Shown: positions 1 to 6,135 of the stretch, one piece after another | Layout: every line of letters starts with the position of its first letter | Numbering within the stretch: the first letter of the stretch is position 1 | Translations under genes and position numbers: made by a program | NCBI GenBank assembly: GCA_023398855.1 | Contig: JAEWRS010000528.1 | Location: 1 to 7,376, forward strand | From: Bacillota bacterium | Lineage (GTDB): Bacteria; Bacillota; Clostridia; Lachnospirales; Lachnospiraceae | Direction: 5' to 3' | Length of the DNA: 7,376 bases | Notes under the pieces: model-generated | Told to the model about the DNA's origin: nothing | The model's database searches: none | What the model saw: only the letters and a program-made list of their open reading frames with translations

Positions 1-2
1 AT

Positions 3-75
3 GCTGATGTGGCACAGGTGGTAGCGCACCTCATTGGTAGTGAGGAGGTCACGGGTCCGAGTCCCGTCATCAGCT
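3..75 (+). tRNA. tRNA-Thr, anticodon GGT
   Basis: A 73-nt cloverleaf can be drawn by hand. The acceptor stem is GCTGATG (3-9) with CATCAGC (68-74), with discriminator T75. The D arm is 12-27 with the GG pair at 20-21. The anticodon stem CCTCA/TGAGG (29-33/41-45) is perfect, and its loop TTGGTAG puts anticodon GGT at 36-38, reading Thr codons ACC and ACU. The variable loop is 46-50 and the T stem is ACGGG/CCCGT. The 3' CCA is not encoded and must be added enzymatically. Two oddities are visible: the D stem has an A·C mismatch (14 with 25, canonical 12-23), and the T loop is TCCGAGT, so canonical position 55 is C instead of the near-universal U that becomes pseudouridine. The gene is complete, but its promoter lies outside the window. 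An intrinsic terminator follows 8 nt later. Confidence 0.93.
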
Positions 76-83
76 CTGAAAAC

Positions 84-119
84 AAACGGGAAGTCTTAAT
101 AAAGAGGCTTCCCGTTTTT
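84..119 (+). terminator. Intrinsic terminator of the tRNA-Thr transcript
   Basis: ACGGGAAG (86-93) pairs perfectly with CTTCCCGT (108-115). The stem can extend inward by TCTT against AGAG-type pairs with wobbles, leaving a small A-rich loop. The right arm runs into TTTTT (115-119). The A-rich 5' flank (84-86) can pair with part of the T tract. It lies between the tRNA and the PBP gene, so it should insulate the two. Confidence 0.85.
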
Positions 120-146
120 GTCATATGCAAAGGTTAAAGCAGTAAT
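118..146 (+). promoter_or_regulatory. Possible sigma-A-type promoter for the PBP gene
   Basis: TTGTCA (118-123, 5 of 6 to TTGACA) is followed after 17 nt by AGTAAT (141-146, 4 of 6 to TATAAT). The -35 overlaps the end of the terminator T tract, so part of the match may come from that tract. The preceding terminator implies that a promoter is needed somewhere in 120-190, and this is the best pair I can find. The -10 is weak. Confidence 0.3.
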
Positions 147-190
147 TTTAGCCTTCAGGCTGTGAAACAACTGGTAACAATAATGATAAA

Positions 191-197
191 AAGGAGG
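191..197 (+). promoter_or_regulatory. Ribosome-binding site fixing the PBP start
   Basis: AAGGAGG lies 9 nt before ATG 207. It decides the start: the same frame stays open up to a GTG at 162, but that upstream codon has no Shine-Dalgarno sequence. The site itself would lie inside the coding region if 162 were used. Confidence 0.8.
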
Positions 198-206
198 CAT
201 ATAGGT

Positions 207-2759
207 ATGGGAAAGCATAAAAAAAAGCGTAAAAATCTATGGTCCATATTCTTTCGGCCGATTAAAGTTATTCTGTTCGTGTTTCTGGGGATTATGGTTT
301 TGGGCTGCCTGGCGGGCGGTGTTTTATTTCTAAAATACCAGAGCGAGATCATGGCATGCAAAGACAAGGCAGACGCCATTATGGACAAGACGGTCAAGAC
401 TGATTTTTCTCAGCCAACTGATACAAGAATTTATGACTCTGCCGGAACGCTGATCGGAACAATTAACTCTGGTCACTATGAATACGTCCCTATCTCAGGG
501 ATAAGCAAAAATTTACAAAACGCCTACATAGCCCAGGAGGACAGACGGTTTTATAAACATCATGGGATCGATTATATAGGCTTGCTTCGTGCGGGCATGG
601 TATTTGTTAAAAATAAGGGAACAATCACTCAGGGGGGAAGTACCATTACCCAGCAGGTTATTAAAAACACTTATCTGACTCAGGAGAAGACCTTCCAGAG
701 AAAGCTGACGGAATTTTTTTCCGCTCCCCGCATGGAAGAGAAATACTCAAAGTCAGACATATTGGAATTTTACTGCAATACTAACTTTTTTGCAAACAGG
801 TGCTACGGAGTATCTGAGGCCAGCCGGTACTATTTTGATAAGGAAGCAAAAGATCTGACTATCTGGGAGTCAGCGACTCTGGCCGGTATCAGCAATAACC
901 CGTCAAGGTATGATCCGGTAGCCCACCCGGTAACTTCCAAATGGAAGAGGGATCAGGTCATCGACAATATGGCTCTTAACAAATATATCACCGAAGAGGA
1001 AAGAGATTATGCCAAGTCCCAGCCTTTGACTGTTGCTAAGATTTATGAGCCTGGAACAAAAGAGAATTACCTGACAAGCTATGCCATACACTGCGCAGCT
1101 GTGGAGCTGATGAAGAACGACAATTTTGTGTTCCAGTATGTGTTCAGCAATCAGGCTTCTTATGATTCTTACAAGGAAGAATATCAGGAGCTTTATCAGA
1201 CAAAAAGTGACATGATCCGTAATGGAGGGTTTGAAATACGGACTAGTCTGGAAACTCCGGTCCAGAATTCCCTTCAGGCGACCATTGATGAACGGCTAAA
1301 GGGATTTAAGGATCTCCAGGAGAATGGAAAATTTGCTTTACAGGGTGCGGCGGTATGCATTGACAACCAGACTGGATATGTGGTGGCCATCGTAGGAGGC
1401 CGGGGGACTGATGACGAGTATAACCGGGGATTTTTAAGCAAACGGCAGCCTGGCTCCACCATAAAGCCTCTGATTGATTATGCTCCTGCTTTTGAAACCG
1501 GATATTATTATCCTTCAAGGCAGGTGAATGACCACTTATTTGACAAAGGCCCCAAAAACAGCGGAGGAAGCTATTATGGAAACGTATCGGTAAGGGAGGC
1601 ATTGAACCGAAGCTTAAATACGGTGGCCTGGCAGGTTCTGGGGGACATTGGTGTCAATAACGGCATGGGATATCTGGGAAAAATGCATTTTGCAGGTTTA
1701 AGCTACCTGGATAACGGAAACAGCAGTATGAGTATCGGAGGCTTTACAGAGGGTGCCAGAGTGGTAGACATGGCAAAAGGTTATTCTGTTCTGGCAAACA
1801 AAGGAATGTACAGCAACAAAACCTGTATTGTCAGTTTGCAAAGCCAGTATGACGGTGAGATATACAATGGAAATCAGGCGGATGAGAGAATATTTACAGA
1901 AGATACCGCTTATATGATAACTGATGTGTTAAAGGGCACTTTAGATAAGCCTTATGGCACGGGCAGCGGTCTTGGGCTCAATGTTCCTGCTGCTGGAAAA
2001 ACCGGGACTACCAACAGCAATAAAGACACCTGGTTCTGCGGGTATACCAAGCGTTACACCACAGCTATCTGGGTTGGATATGACACGCCAAAGGCAATGC
2101 CCGGAGTCTATGGAAAAACCTATTCGGGAAGGATCTGGCATGATTTCATGACTGAAATAAATAATGGTCTTCCTGTCCAGGACTGGGATATGCCTGCAAC
2201 AGTTTCTCTTTGGAATGTGGATTCCAGAGGGGAAAAGACGGATGCAGCTACCGGAAATAAGGATTTATTTTCCTCAATAGCAGAGTCAGCGGCAAGATCC
2301 AATGGAAGTAAATGGAAGGAAGAGGAAGAACGGAAGAAATCAGAATCCCAGGCGCAGAAGAATCTAGAGGCCTCCCGTCAGGCAATGCAGGCAGTGGAGC
2401 AGTCAGTGGCTTCCTTACAGTCCCTGATCGGGGAATTGACCGGTATGAGCCACAGGGACGGCTCTACGGAAGAAAAGATAAGTACTGCCTATGGACTGCT
2501 GGACCAGCTTGTCAATACAGAATATTATGAGGGATTAAAGAGTCAGCTAGATGAAGCGGTAAGCCATGCGCAATCCCTGCCAAAGCAGGAAGATCCAGGA
2601 GAAAAGCCTCAGGAGATCGGTCCGGGAATGACGAAGCCCCGGGAAACCACTGCTCCTGTTTTTCCGGATAATTCAGGACCTGATGGAGATTATCCATCAG
2701 GAATTGGTCCTGGGGGTCCTGATTCTGGCGGGGTAGTTGAAGGACCTGGGATGGATTAA
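207..2759 (+). CDS. Class A penicillin-binding protein (PBP1a family), bifunctional glycosyltransferase/transpeptidase
   Basis: This 850-residue membrane-anchored enzyme polymerises lipid II into glycan strands and cross-links the stem peptides outside the membrane. The N-terminus is a Lys/Arg-rich cytoplasmic stub (1-20), then one membrane segment (about 20-43). The GT51 domain spans about 70-245. Motif 1 is EDRRFYKHHG with catalytic Glu111, motif 2 is GGSTITQQ (143-150), and motif 3 is RKLTE with the second Glu at 169. Motif 4 (184-210) is divergent, with YCN in place of YLN. A linker (270-375) leads to the transpeptidase domain. Its motifs are S417-T-I-K420 (nucleophile Ser417), S469-L-N471 and K598-T-G-T601. 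After about 690 come a Lys/Glu-rich, probably coiled-coil segment (700-745), a helical stretch to 790 and an acidic Pro/Gly tail to the end. The start is set by AAGGAGG at 191-197. All catalytic motifs are intact, so it should be active. The exact paralogue (pbpA/ponA/pbp1A type) cannot be assigned. No convincing terminator directly follows. Confidence 0.96.
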   Translation: MGKHKKKRKNLWSIFFRPIKVILFVFLGIMVLGCLAGGVLFLKYQSEIMACKDKADAIMDKTVKTDFSQPTDTRIYDSAGTLIGTINSGHYEYVPISGISKNLQNAYIAQEDRRFYKHHGIDYIGLLRAGMVFVKNKGTITQGGSTITQQVIKNTYLTQEKTFQRKLTEFFSAPRMEEKYSKSDILEFYCNTNFFANRCYGVSEASRYYFDKEAKDLTIWESATLAGISNNPSRYDPVAHPVTSKWKRDQVIDNMALNKYITEEERDYAKSQPLTVAKIYEPGTKENYLTSYAIHCAAVELMKNDNFVFQYVFSNQASYDSYKEEYQELYQTKSDMIRNGGFEIRTSLETPVQNSLQATIDERLKGFKDLQENGKFALQGAAVCIDNQTGYVVAIVGGRGTDDEYNRGFLSKRQPGSTIKPLIDYAPAFETGYYYPSRQVNDHLFDKGPKNSGGSYYGNVSVREALNRSLNTVAWQVLGDIGVNNGMGYLGKMHFAGLSYLDNGNSSMSIGGFTEGARVVDMAKGYSVLANKGMYSNKTCIVSLQSQYDGEIYNGNQADERIFTEDTAYMITDVLKGTLDKPYGTGSGLGLNVPAAGKTGTTNSNKDTWFCGYTKRYTTAIWVGYDTPKAMPGVYGKTYSGRIWHDFMTEINNGLPVQDWDMPATVSLWNVDSRGEKTDAATGNKDLFSSIAESAARSNGSKWKEEEERKKSESQAQKNLEASRQAMQAVEQSVASLQSLIGELTGMSHRDGSTEEKISTAYGLLDQLVNTEYYEGLKSQLDEAVSHAQSLPKQEDPGEKPQEIGPGMTKPRETTAPVFPDNSGPDGDYPSGIGPGGPDSGGVVEGPGMD

Positions 2760-2779
2760 AAAGAATTGTACAATAGGGG

Positions 2780-2808
2780 TTGATTTATGTGATAACAGCT
2801 GATATCCT
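2780..2808 (+). promoter_or_regulatory. Weak candidate promoter for the mgtE leader transcript
   Basis: TTGATT (2780-2785) and TATCCT (2803-2808) are 17 nt apart, each matching the sigma-A consensus at 4 of 6 positions. A rival -10, GATAAT at 2816-2821, has no good -35. If real, it would start transcription around 2815 and place the whole structured leader in the mgtE 5' UTR. The alternative is read-through from the PBP gene, since no terminator separates the two before 2975. Confidence 0.25.
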
Positions 2809-2845
2809 TAATTAAGATAATTATTAAGAAAGGAAGTGAACCAGA

Positions 2846-2950
2846 GTGGAAGGTCCAAGTCATAAGATGGAAGCAGATAGTGATCATAAGCGTATGGCAG
2901 GGAAGGCAGAATCCTATGCTTTGAGTCTGCTCTGGTTTCGCTGCCGTTAA
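2846..2950 (+). CDS. Possible 34-codon leader peptide upstream of mgtE
   Basis: A GTG-started frame encodes 34 residues, beginning MEGPSHKMEADSD and ending AESYALSLLWFRCR before TAA. A modest Shine-Dalgarno-like AAAGGAAG ends about 9 nt upstream. The peptide is charged and His/Lys-rich at the front, then a short hydrophobic run closes with Trp-Phe-Arg-Cys-Arg. Its stop lies about 24 nt before the terminator-like hairpin, and the frame covers the P1 and P2 5' arms of the proposed RNA fold, so translation would disrupt them. This is the geometry of leader-peptide attenuation, as known for Salmonella mgtA (mgtL). Against it, an open frame this short is common by chance and the start is not ATG. 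I do not recognise the peptide. Confidence 0.2.
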   Translation: MEGPSHKMEADSDHKRMAGKAESYALSLLWFRCR

Positions 2951-2974
2951 AAGAGGAAAGTCTCTGCGTTTATG

Positions 2975-3017
2975 ATAGCCATGGATTACAGGCAAGTTCT
3001 GTAATTGTGGCTATTTT
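2975..3017 (+). terminator. Terminator-like hairpin in the mgtE leader
   Basis: ATAGCCA (2975-2981) pairs with TGGCTAT (3008-3014), and ATTACAG (2985-2991) pairs with CTGTAAT (2999-3005). The total is 14 bp with a small 3x2 internal loop and a 7-nt apical loop. The tail is only TTTT (3014-3017) before GCG, so termination may be partial. It could end the PBP transcript constitutively or act as a conditional attenuator for mgtE. I find no well-spaced promoter between it and the mgtE start (TTGGCA at 3032 and CATAAT at 3059 are 21 nt apart), which favours conditional read-through. Confidence 0.55.
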
Positions 3018-3087
3018 GCGTTGCTAAAAATTTGGCAGGGCATCATTTACTTTGCTTCCATAATAACCGTGACGGAAAAAGGTTCAT

Positions 3088-3094
3088 AAGGAGG
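3088..3094 (+). promoter_or_regulatory. Ribosome-binding site fixing the mgtE start
   Basis: AAGGAGG sits 9 nt before ATG 3104. The frame remains open upstream to a TTG at 3005, but that codon lies inside the right arm of the leader hairpin and has no ribosome-binding site. MgtE starting at 3104 has the normal family length. Confidence 0.85.
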
Positions 3095-3103
3095 AAGCTT
3101 AAA

Positions 3104-4453
3104 ATGCAGGAAAATTACAATATGGAAGAGCTCTTGGAACTGGCTGACAGCCGTCAGTTCCGAAGACTAAAGGATGAACTGAAGGAGTTTAATGAAGTGG
3201 ATGTTGCCGCATTCATTGAAGCTCTGGACTGGGAAAAAACAGTGGTTGTGTTTCGGATGCTTCCAAAGGAAAAGGCAAGTGATGTGTTTGCATGCCTGGA
3301 ACTGGAGAAACAGAAGCATATTATAAACAGCATAACTGATCACGAACTGGGAACAATCGTAGAAGATTTATTTGTGGATGATGTGGTAGATATGCTGGAG
3401 GAACTGCCGGCCAGTGTGGTAAAAAGAGTTTTGCAAAATGCGACCCCTGATACGAGAAAGCTGATTAATCAATTTTTGAAATATCCGGAAAACAGCGCAG
3501 GAAGTATTATGACGGCAGAGTATGTAGGCCTTAAGAAAACCATGACAGTTGCTCAGGCCTTTGACTACATCAGAATTCATGGAGTGGATAAAGAAACCAT
3601 ATACACCTGTTATGTGATGGATGCCACAAGAAGGCTGGAGGGAGTGGTAACGGTCAAGGATCTGCTGATGAATCCCTATGAGAGAACCATAGGAGACATC
3701 ATGGACACCCATGTGATCAAGGCAGTTACTACAGAAGATCAGGAGGAGGTGGCAGACGGCTTCCGGAAATATGGCCTGTTATGTCTTCCTGTGGTGGATC
3801 ATGAAGACCGGTTGGTAGGGATTGTTACTGTTGATGATGTTGTGGAAGTTTTGGAACAGGAGGCCACTGAAGATTTTGAGAAAATGGCTGCCATGATTCC
3901 CAGCGAAAAGCCTTATTTAAAGACCAGTGTCTTTCAGCTTGCAAAAAACAGGATTGTGTGGCTTCTGGTTCTGATGATCAGCAGCATGGTGACCGGTGGA
4001 ATTTTGGCCAGATATGAGGCCGCCTTTGCAATAATACCTTTGCTAGTCACCTTTATCCCCATGCTTACTGATACGGGAGGCAATGCGGGAAGCCAGAGCA
4101 GTACCATGATTATAAGGGGAATGGCAGTAGGAGAGATTGGTACAAAGGATATTTTCCGTGTGTTATTTAAGGAGCTAAAAGTGGCTGTTCTGGTGGGTCT
4201 GATTCTGGGACTGGTAAATTATGTCCGGCTGATCCTTCTCTATCCGGGGCAGGAAATGCTTTGCCTGACGGTTATGCTGAGCCTTATGGTCACCGTGATC
4301 CTGGCAAAGACTATTGGAGGTGTTCTTCCTATTGCAGCCAAAGTATTCCATATGGATCCTGCTATTATGGCTGCTCCACTCATTACCACCATTGTGGATG
4401 CGGTCAGCCTGATTATTTATTTCCAGCTGGCATGCAGACTTCTGGAACTATAA
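3104..4453 (+). CDS. mgtE: MgtE-family Mg2+ channel/transporter
   Basis: The 449-residue protein is a homodimeric inner-membrane Mg2+ channel gated by intracellular Mg2+; the length equals the 450-residue Thermus protein. The cytosolic MgtE_N superhelical domain covers about 1-130, with repeated acidic helices such as DLFVDDVVDMLEELP (88-102). Two CBS domains follow: about 134-195 (from SAGSIMTAEYVGL) and 197-258 (from GDIMDTHV to GIVTVDDVVEVLEQEA). Then come a plug helix (about 255-275) and five membrane helices from about 283 to the end. The family signature PMLTDTGGNAGSQSS is at 319-333. Asp432 in the last helix (ITTIVDAVSLIIYF) corresponds to the pore Asp of the Thermus channel. Acidic residues in the N and CBS domains fit Mg2+ sensing. 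The gene is intact. It is preceded by the unusual structured leader, suggesting control at the RNA level in addition to gating. No clear terminator follows before the gltX promoter. Confidence 0.97.
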   Translation: MQENYNMEELLELADSRQFRRLKDELKEFNEVDVAAFIEALDWEKTVVVFRMLPKEKASDVFACLELEKQKHIINSITDHELGTIVEDLFVDDVVDMLEELPASVVKRVLQNATPDTRKLINQFLKYPENSAGSIMTAEYVGLKKTMTVAQAFDYIRIHGVDKETIYTCYVMDATRRLEGVVTVKDLLMNPYERTIGDIMDTHVIKAVTTEDQEEVADGFRKYGLLCLPVVDHEDRLVGIVTVDDVVEVLEQEATEDFEKMAAMIPSEKPYLKTSVFQLAKNRIVWLLVLMISSMVTGGILARYEAAFAIIPLLVTFIPMLTDTGGNAGSQSSTMIIRGMAVGEIGTKDIFRVLFKELKVAVLVGLILGLVNYVRLILLYPGQEMLCLTVMLSLMVTVILAKTIGGVLPIAAKVFHMDPAIMAAPLITTIVDAVSLIIYFQLACRLLEL

Positions 4454-4479
4454 TTGCTCTGGAAATTTCCGGTAAATCA

Positions 4480-4508
4480 TTGTTTTTTCCAGTTGTCCGT
4501 TATATAAT
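4480..4508 (+). promoter_or_regulatory. Sigma-A-type promoter for gltX
   Basis: A perfect TATAAT (4503-4508) lies 17 nt after TTGTTT (4480-4485), predicting a start near 4515 and a 5' UTR of about 50 nt. That UTR is too short for a T-box. The -35 keeps only the TTG of the consensus. The perfect palindrome GGAAATTTCC (4461-4470) lies just upstream, and CTGGAAA (4459-4465) can pair with TTTCCAG (4486-4492) around the -35. Confidence 0.6.
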
Positions 4509-4564
4509 GTACTATACGGCTCTGGCCGCCCATTACGAGAAAGAAGATATAGGAGTGTGTTCAC

Positions 4565-6025
4565 ATGAGTAAAATAAGAACAAGATATGCACCAAGCCCT
4601 ACAGGACGTATGCACGTGGGGAATTTAAGAACTGCATTATATGCTTACCTGATTGCAAAACATGAAGACGGTGATTTCCTTCTGCGCATTGAGGATACAG
4701 ATCAGGAGCGTTTTGTGGAGGGTGCTGTCGAGATTATATATAGAACGTTACAGGAGACAGGGCTTATCCATGATGAAGGACCGGACAAGGATGGCGGCGT
4801 TGGCCCTTACGTACAAAGTGAGCGCCAGGCCTCTGGTATTTATCTGGAGTATGCGAAAAAACTTGTGGAAAAAGGAGAGGCTTATTACTGCTTCTGCACC
4901 CAGGAACGGTTGGATTCTTTAAAAAAGACAGTGGAAGGCCAGGAAATCATGACTTATGACAAGCACTGCCTCCATCTCTCTGAAGAAGAAGTGGAAGCCT
5001 CTCTGGCAGCAGGCATGCCTTATGTCATCCGCCAGAACAATCCATCAGAAGGAACCACTGTTTTCTATGATGAGATATATGGTGATATCTCAGTGGATAA
5101 CTCAGAGCTTGATGATATGGTCCTGATCAAATCCGACGGATTCCCCACTTATAATTTTGCAAATGTTGTGGATGACCATCTTATGGGAATCACACATGTC
5201 GTGAGAGGCAATGAATATTTATCCTCCTCTCCCAAATACAACCGCCTTTATAACGCCTTTGGCTGGGAAGTTCCTGTGTATGTACACTGCCCTCTGATCA
5301 CCAACGACGAGCATAAGAAGCTGAGCAAGAGAAGCGGCCATTCCTCCTATGAGGATTTAATAATGCAGGGATTTATTTCAGAGGCTGTTGTGAATTACGT
5401 TGCTCTTTTAGGCTGGTCTCCTGAAGGCAACCAGGAAATTTTCTCTTTGGATGACTTAATCAGGGAATTTAATTACCACAATATCAGCAAGTCCCCGGCT
5501 GTTTTCGACATGACAAAACTCCGGTGGATGAATGGTGAATATATGAAGGCAATGGATTTTGACCGTTTCTATGAACTGGCATTGCCTTACTTAAAGGCAG
5601 TGATTAAGAAGAATCTGGATTTAAAGAAGATTGCGTCCATGGTTAAAACAAGAATTGAAGTCTTCCCGGAGATTGCGGACCACATTGACTTTTTTGAAGC
5701 TCTTCCGGAATATGAGATTTCTATGTACACAAATAAAAAGATGAAGACAAGCAGTGAGAGCTCTCTTTCCCTATTGCAGGAAGTGCTTTCTGTTTTGGAA
5801 GTTCAGGAGGATTTCAGGAATGATGCCCTTTATGATGCCCTTTCAAAGTATGTTTCTGAGAAAGGATACAAAACAGGCTTTGTTATGTGGCCTATCCGTA
5901 TTGCTGTCTCAGGAAAGCAGATGACTCCGGCAGGTGCTACTGAGATCATGGAGGTCCTTGGCAAGGAAGAGTCTCTGGCAAGAATAAGGACGGCAATCGA
6001 ACTTTTAAGCAATGGGGCTCAATAA
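4565..6025 (+). CDS. gltX: Glutamate--tRNA ligase (GluRS)
   Basis: This 486-residue class I aminoacyl-tRNA synthetase attaches Glu to tRNA-Glu in the cytoplasm, the usual bacterial length. The N-terminal Rossmann fold opens with [12 protein letters not shown], where H17-V-G-N20 is the HIGH motif, followed by the typical [12 protein letters not shown] (38-49). A zinc knot is formed by C109-x-C111 and C135-x-H137, as in the E. coli enzyme. The KMSKS loop is K252-L-S-K-R256. The region around 318-328 ([11 protein letters not shown]) leads into the helical anticodon-binding domain. The C-terminus ends with the conserved stretch around [13 protein letters not shown] (439-451) and LGKEES. ATG 4565 has AGGAG 9 nt upstream. 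Its own promoter and terminator make it a monocistronic unit. Whether it also charges tRNA-Gln (non-discriminating type, with GatCAB) cannot be read from this window. Confidence 0.97.
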   Translation: MSKIRTRYAPSPTGRMHVGNLRTALYAYLIAKHEDGDFLLRIEDTDQERFVEGAVEIIYRTLQETGLIHDEGPDKDGGVGPYVQSERQASGIYLEYAKKLVEKGEAYYCFCTQERLDSLKKTVEGQEIMTYDKHCLHLSEEEVEASLAAGMPYVIRQNNPSEGTTVFYDEIYGDISVDNSELDDMVLIKSDGFPTYNFANVVDDHLMGITHVVRGNEYLSSSPKYNRLYNAFGWEVPVYVHCPLITNDEHKKLSKRSGHSSYEDLIMQGFISEAVVNYVALLGWSPEGNQEIFSLDDLIREFNYHNISKSPAVFDMTKLRWMNGEYMKAMDFDRFYELALPYLKAVIKKNLDLKKIASMVKTRIEVFPEIADHIDFFEALPEYEISMYTNKKMKTSSESSLSLLQEVLSVLEVQEDFRNDALYDALSKYVSEKGYKTGFVMWPIRIAVSGKQMTPAGATEIMEVLGKEESLARIRTAIELLSNGAQ

Positions 6026-6038
6026 GTTATCATGATAG

Positions 6039-6077
6039 AAGCAGAGGCTCAGGACCTGACCTGGTCTCTGCTTTTCT
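6039..6077 (+). terminator. Intrinsic terminator of gltX
   Basis: AAGCAGAG (6039-6046) pairs with CTCTGCTT (6066-6073). An inner TCAGG/CCTGG stem (6049-6053 with 6060-6064) extends the hairpin after a small asymmetric loop. The right arm runs into TTTTCT (6072-6077). It lies 14 nt after the gltX stop. Confidence 0.75.
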
Positions 6078-6135
6078 ATAGGCAATGGTATGGGCCGGAG
6101 ATCCAATTGTACTTGATTTATTAGGAGGATAACTT

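Larger units (their letters stand above)
2838..3017 (+). promoter_or_regulatory. Candidate structured cis-regulatory RNA leader of mgtE
   Basis: Hand folding of the 344-nt gap before mgtE gives a nested three-way junction. P1 is 2883-2893 with 2966-2976 (11 bp, two G·U). P2 is 2894-2900 with 2941-2947 (7 bp, one G·U). An inner hairpin pairs 2905-2910 with 2926-2931. P3 is AGAG (2952-2955) with CTCT (2962-2965). P1/P2 and P3/P1 are directly contiguous, allowing stacking. AACCAGAG (2839-2846) can also pair with CTCTGGTT (2930-2937), which crosses P1 and P2 and so would be a pseudoknot or an alternative fold. A terminator-like hairpin follows at 2975-3017 and overlaps P1 by two bases. This aptamer-plus-expression-platform layout suits Mg2+-responsive control of the transporter. 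I do not see the M-box consensus (the GGUGAGGCUCC-type core), so the class is unknown. Function and ligand are inference. Confidence 0.4.

Noticed and set aside
162..206. Upstream GTG extension of the PBP
   Set aside because: No ribosome-binding site precedes it, and the strong AAGGAGG at 191-197 would then be coding. ATG 207 gives the usual basic N-terminus before the membrane segment.
291..326. Lipobox-like VLGC in the PBP N-terminus (Cys34)
   Set aside because: The Cys lies in the middle of a continuous hydrophobic segment that goes on as AGGVLFL, so it is a membrane anchor and not a lipoprotein cleavage site.
2756..2995. 79-codon minus-strand frame in the PBP-mgtE gap
   Set aside because: It starts with TTG without a ribosome-binding site, has no recognisable domain, ends inside the PBP stop region, and lies over the structured leader; likely chance.
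3005..3103. Upstream TTG extension of MgtE by 33 residues
   Set aside because: The start lies in the hairpin arm without a ribosome-binding site, and the extra residues do not fit the family N-terminus or length.
2760..3103. M-box (ykoK) Mg2+ riboswitch
   Set aside because: Considered because mgtE is downstream, but I do not find the conserved GGUGAGGCUCC-like and GCUGCUGCC-like blocks. A covariance-model search would settle it.
3368..3712. 114-codon minus-strand frame inside mgtE
   Set aside because: It is antisense to conserved MgtE coding sequence and shows no domain or start signal.
4509..4564. T-box riboswitch before gltX
   Set aside because: The predicted 5' UTR is only about 50 nt, with no AGGGUGG-type T-box sequence and no terminator hairpin.
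4261..4572. 103-codon frame across the mgtE end and gltX start
   Set aside because: It is an out-of-frame shadow of mgtE, rich in Cys, Tyr and His, with no ribosome-binding site; it runs over the gltX promoter and start.
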